From: Desulfobacca acetoxidans
GTDB lineage: Bacteria > Desulfobacterota > Desulfobaccia > Desulfobaccales > 0-14-0-80-60-11
Assembly (NCBI GenBank): GCA_020723225.1
Contig: DYJG01000065.1
Coordinates: forward strand, 1-9,270
Direction: 5' to 3'
Length of the DNA: 9,270 nt
A program made the translations under genes and the position numbers. Positions within the stretch are counted from its first letter, which is position 1. Every line of letters starts with the position of its first letter. The notes under the pieces are model-generated. The model was not told the origin of the DNA, did not search any database, and saw nothing but the letters and a program-made list of their open reading frames with translations. Shown piece after piece: positions 5,341 to 9,270 of the stretch.

Positions 5341-6843
5341 TTATTTTTCCTTTCCCCCGAAGATCCAGCCTGCGCCAAAAGTCAGAAAGGTGCCCAGCAG
5401 CAGCAGCCAGGTCCAGCCCAGGGGGAAGATTCCCTTTTCGGAAAGGATCAACAGCGCCAACATGCCCAGCGCGGAAAGGGCCATGGCCGCGACGTTGACC
5501 AGGTTGCCGCGCCTTTTGGTGAGCAGGCCCAGGAGAAAGACCCCCAAGAGTGACCCGTAGGTGACCCCGCCGATTTTAAACGCCAGCCAGAGGAATTTTT
5601 CCAGATGGCTGAAAAAGTAGGCGATACCGGCCAGGATCACTCCGAACACCACTACGCAGATTCTGGAAATTAAGAGGTAATGGCGTTCGCTTCCTTCTTT
5701 GTAAATCACCGGGCGGTAAATGTCCGTGACAAAGGAAGAGGTGAGGGAACTTAAAGGGGAGTCGATGGATGCCATGACAATGGCCGCGAGCATCAGCCCC
5801 CTTAGCACGGGGGGCATGGCCTGCTCGATGAAATGGGGAAAGATCTGGTCCAGTTTCGGTGGCAAAGGCAGGGCCGGATGCTGCACATAAAAGGCATAAA
5901 GGCAGGCGCCGAGGCAAAGAAAAATGGCCATCACCAAAAAAGAGCCGATGGGAGTCAGGAGCATGGTTTTCTGGCTTTCGCTCCGCGTTTCCACGGTGAG
6001 CAGCCGCTGCATGGTCTCCTGGTCGGCGCCGAAGGCCGCCATGGAGCCGAAGAAACCGTTTAGAGTCGCCAGCACCAGGAGGTTGGGGTCCGTGAACAGG
6101 GTTTTTAAGAACACCGGCCAGCCGGAGGCCGCCGGGGACGGCCCCCAGTTGAAGATATTAAGTTTGCCCGCGGCCCCGGCAATATCGAAAACGGCTCCGG
6201 CGCCGCCGTCGACGCGGTTGAGAAGAAAGACGATGGCCGCTGCTCCGGCGATGGTGAAGGTCAGGGCCTGTACCACGTTGGTCCAGACCACCGCCTTGAT
6301 GCCGCCCCAGGCGATATAGAGGATGCAGATGATGGAAAACAATAGGATGGTGGGCACCAGCGGCACGCCGATCAACACGCTCACCGCCAGGCAGGCCACC
6401 AGCAGCCGGACCCCGGAGGCCAGGAGACGGGTGATGAAAAAGAGGATGGAGCCCGCGATCTGGGTCTCCGGCCCGAAACGGTGTCCCAAAAATTCGTAAA
6501 TGGAGGTGCAATTGTAACGATAAAAGGCCGGGATGAACAGAAAGGCAATTACCACCCGGGCTCCAAAGGAACCGATGAAAAACTGGGCGTATTCCCAGTT
6601 CTCCATGTAAGCGATAGCGGGCACCGAGATCAGGGTGACCGCGCTGATTTCCGTGGCCACGAAAGAGAGGCAGGCCGCCCACCAGGGGATTTTACGCTTT
6701 CCCAGGAAAAAGTCGGCGGTGGATTTTTCTTCCCGGCCGCAGTACAACCCCACCGCCACCAGCACCAGGAGAAGCACGGCCAGAACCGCGTAATCCTGCC
6801 AGGTGAGGCTGCTGGAGCAGTATAAAAGATTTTGGATTTCCAT
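5341..6843 (-). CDS. Sodium:solute symporter (SSS / SLC5 family)
   Basis: A 500-residue inner-membrane carrier expected to couple uptake of an organic solute or anion to Na+. It shows about 13 hydrophobic segments, starting with YAVLAVLLLVLVAVGLYCG (18-36), as in LeuT-fold SSS transporters. Family marks are STADFFLGKRKIPWWAACLS (41-60), YIAWGGIKAVVWTNVVQ (176-192), the GADQETMQR motif (272-280), and ASIDSPLSSLTSS (358-370), which corresponds to the Na2-site helix 8 with its serines. Length is typical. The substrate cannot be read from sequence; sugars, carboxylates, vitamins and iodide are all carried by relatives. ATG 6843 has no Shine-Dalgarno sequence upstream on its strand. A promoter-like TACAAT lies only 13 nt before it, so a nearly leaderless message is possible. 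It is divergent from the AlkD-type gene and stands as a single-gene unit. Confidence 0.92.
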   Translation of the reverse strand: MEIQNLLYCSSSLTWQDYAVLAVLLLVLVAVGLYCGREEKSTADFFLGKRKIPWWAACLSFVATEISAVTLISVPAIAYMENWEYAQFFIGSFGARVVIAFLFIPAFYRYNCTSIYEFLGHRFGPETQIAGSILFFITRLLASGVRLLVACLAVSVLIGVPLVPTILLFSIICILYIAWGGIKAVVWTNVVQALTFTIAGAAAIVFLLNRVDGGAGAVFDIAGAAGKLNIFNWGPSPAASGWPVFLKTLFTDPNLLVLATLNGFFGSMAAFGADQETMQRLLTVETRSESQKTMLLTPIGSFLVMAIFLCLGACLYAFYVQHPALPLPPKLDQIFPHFIEQAMPPVLRGLMLAAIVMASIDSPLSSLTSSFVTDIYRPVIYKEGSERHYLLISRICVVVFGVILAGIAYFFSHLEKFLWLAFKIGGVTYGSLLGVFLLGLLTKRRGNLVNVAAMALSALGMLALLILSEKGIFPLGWTWLLLLGTFLTFGAGWIFGGKEK

Positions 6844-6855
6844 GAGAACCAGGCT

Positions 6856-6886
6856 ATTGTAGCAAAAAAAGACGAGCCTCTGGCAA
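6856..6886 (-). promoter_or_regulatory. Candidate promoter of the symporter gene
   Basis: Read on the minus strand, TTGCCA (6886-6881) and TACAAT (6861-6856) resemble -35 and -10 boxes with a 19-nt spacer, longer than the 17-nt optimum. Transcription would begin only a few bases before ATG 6843. The -35-like box lies inside the outer end of the palindromic repeat. This is weak evidence from two hexamers. Confidence 0.22.
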
Positions 6887-6989
6887 AAGTCTTTTCTCTG
6901 CGTTCTCTGCGTCTCTGCGGTGAAAAAATCGGTAATTTAAACCGCAGAGACGCAGAGTGCGCAGAGAACTGAGTATTTTGAAAGTGGCT
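6875..6989. repeat. Palindromic intergenic repeat, type A copy 2 (MITE/REP-like)
   Basis: Core arms 6895-6921 and 6941-6967 (27 nt each) surround a 19-nt loop, the same geometry as 2071-2143. The left arms of the two copies are identical, and the right arms differ only at the dinucleotide that mismatches the left arm (TG here, GG there). The loops differ in sequence. Outer ends form an imperfect inverted repeat: AGCCTCT at 6875-6881 versus AGTGGCT at 6983-6989, whose complement is AGCCACT. The element occupies most of the 184-bp divergent gap between the symporter and AlkD-type genes. Confidence 0.85.
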
Positions 6990-7027
6990 AAAGACGATAA
7001 AAAGCTGATTTTGGGGTCTGAAACTCC

Positions 7028-7735
7028 ATGCTGATCACCGCCATCGGAACAGAACTGGAAAGTCTGGGAGACCCCTCCCGGGCCGCCAATCTCCAACGGT
7101 TTTTCAAGACCGGGCCGGGAGAATATGCCGAGGGGGATAAGTTCCGGGGCATCCGCGTCCCGGTTTTGCGGGCTTTAGCCAAAAAATATCAGGACGTTTC
7201 CCTGGCTGCAGCCGCGGGGTTGCTTCAGTCCGAATTCCATGAAGACCGGCTGCTGGCCTTGTTCATCCTGATCCGCCATTATTATCGAGGCGATCAAATC
7301 GTCAAAGACCGGATCCACCGCCTCTACCTGGAAAACACATGCTTTGTCAACAACTGGGACCTGGTGGACCTCTCCGCGCCGCATCTTTTGGGCCATTACC
7401 TGGCAGGGCAGCCCAAGGAGCTGCTCACCCGCCTGGCTGCGTCCGGGAACCTGTGGGAGCGGCGCATGGCCGTTCTTGCCACTTTCTATTTCATTAAAAA
7501 CCATGACTTCGACGAGAGCTTGAGGCTGGCCCTTATGCTGCTGCACGACCCGGAGGATTTGCTCCACAAGGCCGTGGGCTGGATGCTCCGGGAAGTGCAA
7601 AAAAGGGACAATGGAAAAGCGGAAGCTTTCCTGCAAAAACATTACCGCCAGATGCCCCGGACCATGCTCCGGTATGCCATCGAGAGGCTGCCCGAGGAGC
7701 GCAGGCAGGCGTATCTGAAGGGAACGGTGGGGTGA
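7028..7735 (+). CDS. DNA alkylation repair protein, AlkD-type glycosylase
   Basis: A 235-residue, wholly helical protein of the AlkD family, HEAT-like-repeat DNA glycosylases that excise positively charged alkylated bases such as N3- and N7-alkylpurines without base flipping. Key positions of Bacillus cereus AlkD (Trp109, Asp113, Arg148, Trp187) have clear counterparts here: VNNWDLVD gives Trp110 and Asp114, LWERRMAVLATF (142-153) gives the arginine pair 145/146, and VGWMLREVQKRD (183-194) gives Trp185. Length fits the family (about 230). The N-terminal KFRGIRVPVLRALAKKY segment (38-54) is also typical. ATG 7028 has a GGGG (7013-7016) about 11 nt upstream, a poor ribosome-binding site. It is preceded by a palindromic repeat and followed, after 61 nt, by the GH3 gene, with which it may be co-transcribed. 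There is no SOS or Ada box that I can recognise. Confidence 0.9.
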   Translation: MLITAIGTELESLGDPSRAANLQRFFKTGPGEYAEGDKFRGIRVPVLRALAKKYQDVSLAAAAGLLQSEFHEDRLLALFILIRHYYRGDQIVKDRIHRLYLENTCFVNNWDLVDLSAPHLLGHYLAGQPKELLTRLAASGNLWERRMAVLATFYFIKNHDFDESLRLALMLLHDPEDLLHKAVGWMLREVQKRDNGKAEAFLQKHYRQMPRTMLRYAIERLPEERRQAYLKGTVG

Positions 7736-7751
7736 GTTCGTAAAAGATTAA

Positions 7752-7779
7752 CCTCACGCAAAGACGCCAAGGCGCAAAG
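7752..7779 (-). repeat. Single-arm repeat, type B copy 2
   Basis: The reverse complement of this 28-nt stretch matches 3631-3658 at 27 of 28 positions. A further degenerate unit (GAGACGCAAG, 7781-7790) continues it to within 7 nt of the next start codon. It fills most of the 61-nt gap between the AlkD-type and GH3 genes and therefore supplies the region where the ribosome-binding site of the latter must lie. Confidence 0.75.
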
Positions 7780-7796
7780 AGAGACGCAAGATAGTT

Positions 7797-9270
7797 ATGA
7801 TGACGTTGGAAGAGCTGGTGGGCCAGCGGTTGGTGATCGGCATTCCCGGAACTACCATCACCCCGGAGATCGTCCGGCATTTTCAGGAGCTGCACGCAGG
7901 CGGGCTGATCCTCTATCGCATCAATTTCGAAAATCCCCGGCAACTCAAAAAGCTGATTACCGATCTGGAGGAGGCCCTGGGGCGAAAGCTCCTGGTAATG
8001 GCCGACCACGAAGGCGGCCGGGTCATCATGTTCCGGGAGGGCATCACCGTATTCCCGGACAACCTGGCCGTGGGAACTGCCTGCAAGGTGGAATACGCCC
8101 AAAAGCAGGGGGAGATCGAGGCCAAGGAACTGCGCCGCCTGGGGCTGGACGTGAACCTGGCCCCGGTGCTGGATGTCTTAACCGATGCATACAGCCCGAA
8201 CATCGGCATCCGTTCCTACGGCCGGGATTGGCGCCTGGTGTCGGAGATGGGCGCGGCCCGCATCAAAGCCATGCAACGGCACGGGCTCTCCGCCAGCGCC
8301 AAGCATTTTCCAGGCAAGGGCCACGCGCCGGTGGACGCCCACCTGGGGCTGCCTGTCATCCCCTCTACCTGGGAGGAAATGAAAGAGGTCCATCTTCAAC
8401 CTTTTGTGGCAGCAATTGAGGCCGGAGTCGATCTGGTGATGTCCTCCCATCCCTACTACCCCCGGCTCGATCCCGATCCCCGGATGATCGCCACCTTTTC
8501 CAGAAGGATCATTTACGATTATCTCCGGAAAGAGCTCAACTTCCAGGGGGTCATTGCCAGCGACGATCTGGAGATGGGCGCCATCAAGGCGATCTGCCCC
8601 ATCGGCGAGGCCGGGGTGTTGGCTACGCAAGCGGGGCATGATCTGCTGCTGGTCTGCCATGACCCGGAGGCCCAGAAAGAGGTTTTTTATGCGCTGCTCG
8701 AAGCCTGCCGCAGCCGGCGGCTGCCCTTAACGGAACTGGAGGAGAGCGCAACGCGGATTAACAAGATGCAATCCCAACGGGAAACCAGGTTTGCCGGGGG
8801 AGAACCCGGGGCGGAACCGGAAGGCTCCGACCTGGCCGCGGCCATCTGCCGGGAATCCGTCCGGGTGCTGCAAGATGAGAAAAAATTACTGCCCCTCAAA
8901 CGGGGAGAAAAAAGAATCGGTGTGATCTTTCCCAGATTTTCCTCTTTTGATGCCAAGATCATGATTGAAAAGGAAGTCCTGCAGGAAGAGGAGTTCCTCC
9001 GCCGGGAGTTTCATAAATTCGGTCTTAATCCCGAAATTCAAATCGTTGCCAGCGAACCGGCGGCGGCAGAGATTCGGAAGGCGATAAGCCTGGTAAAAAA
9101 CTCCGATTTGACCATCCTCTTCTGCTTTGACGCCCACCTCAATCCCGCGGATAAAAGACTGCTGGAGGCCCTCCAGGACGCGGCCCCGGAGCTGGTGGTG
9201 GACCTTCTGCGGGACCCTTATGACGCAGACTTTATCCGGCCGGGCGTCGCCTGCCTCACCGATTTCGGCT
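7797..9270 (+). CDS. GH3 beta-N-acetylhexosaminidase, NagZ-like (3' end cut)
   Basis: The frame from ATG 7797 (a second ATG follows at 7800) stays open to the last base, giving 491 residues of an unfinished protein. Residues 1-325 form a glycoside hydrolase family 3 barrel: VGQRLVIGIPG (8-18), LVMADHEGGRVIMF (66-79), LGLDVNLAPVLDV (115-127), SPNIGIRSYGRD (133-144), KHFPGKGHAPVDAH (169-182) and VIASDDLEMGAI (252-263). By alignment to NagZ enzymes, Asp256 is the nucleophile and Asp180/His182 the acid-base dyad. From about 345 a GH3 C-terminal alpha/beta domain begins (ESVRVLQDEKKLLPL), so this is the two-domain form seen in Gram-positive NagZ rather than the short ~340-residue proteobacterial form. 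No signal peptide is present, suggesting a cytoplasmic role in removing GlcNAc from recycled peptidoglycan fragments. In the NagZ motif KHFPGHG the second His is Lys174 here. No good Shine-Dalgarno site is visible. Confidence 0.87.
   Translation, partial: MMTLEELVGQRLVIGIPGTTITPEIVRHFQELHAGGLILYRINFENPRQLKKLITDLEEALGRKLLVMADHEGGRVIMFREGITVFPDNLAVGTACKVEYAQKQGEIEAKELRRLGLDVNLAPVLDVLTDAYSPNIGIRSYGRDWRLVSEMGAARIKAMQRHGLSASAKHFPGKGHAPVDAHLGLPVIPSTWEEMKEVHLQPFVAAIEAGVDLVMSSHPYYPRLDPDPRMIATFSRRIIYDYLRKELNFQGVIASDDLEMGAIKAICPIGEAGVLATQAGHDLLLVCHDPEAQKEVFYALLEACRSRRLPLTELEESATRINKMQSQRETRFAGGEPGAEPEGSDLAAAICRESVRVLQDEKKLLPLKRGEKRIGVIFPRFSSFDAKIMIEKEVLQEEEFLRREFHKFGLNPEIQIVASEPAAAEIRKAISLVKNSDLTILFCFDAHLNPADKRLLEALQDAAPELVVDLLRDPYDADFIRPGVACLTDFG

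Noticed and set aside
6158..6682. A 174-codon minus-strand frame within the symporter gene
   Set aside because: It is a shifted frame of the same strand with Arg/Gly/His-rich composition, while the 500-residue frame carries all transporter motifs.
7533..8209. Minus-strand frames across the AlkD-GH3 junction
   Set aside because: They run antisense through two well-supported genes and the intergenic repeat and show no domain features.

Overview
The window is GC-rich bacterial chromosome with eight largely intact genes plus two cut by the window edges. Gene content (GH57/DUF3536 protein, FmdB zinc ribbon, deoxyhypusine-synthase-like protein, TM1367-type cyclophilin fold), high GC and many intergenic palindromic repeats suggest a deltaproteobacterium (Desulfobacterota, perhaps near Desulfobacca or Syntrophobacterales). 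That placement is an impression from protein style, not a measured result. No rRNA, tRNA, CRISPR array, phage gene or transposase is visible.

Layout. Bases 1-2031 look like one plus-strand operon: the C-terminal end of a DUF3536/GH57-type protein, a deoxyhypusine-synthase-like NAD-fold protein, and a small cyclophilin-like protein whose start overlaps the preceding stop. A palindromic repeat follows, then a small FmdB-type zinc ribbon gene (2201-2422), a purine/pyrimidine hairpin, and hemC (2527-3489, porphobilinogen deaminase of tetrapyrrole synthesis). hemC begins inside a 7-bp tandem repeat. A 290-bp gene-free stretch holds a terminator-like hairpin and half of a second repeat type. Next come an exported thioredoxin-fold protein without the redox cysteines (3795-4367) and a 6-phosphogluconolactonase (4489-5211, oxidative pentose phosphate pathway). 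This gene converges on a minus-strand sodium:solute symporter (5341-6843), and the gap between them is almost entirely one long hairpin. Beyond the symporter start lies a second copy of the first palindromic repeat, then an AlkD-type DNA glycosylase (7028-7735), another half repeat, and a GH3 / NagZ-type beta-N-acetylhexosaminidase (from 7797) that runs off the right edge.

The genes are mostly housekeeping and, apart from the first three, do not form one pathway. The unexplained structure is intergenic. Two full palindromes (2051-2167 and 6875-6989) share arm sequence, loop length (19 nt) and the position of an arm mismatch. A related but diverged hairpin (5217-5339) fills the convergent gap. 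Two single-arm relatives (3631-3658 and 7752-7779) lie in opposite orientation. All are built from 8-9-bp units of the type CTCTGCGT, CTCTGTGT or TTTGCGTC. They look like a non-autonomous mobile or REP-like repeat family and are the best candidate here for something under-described.
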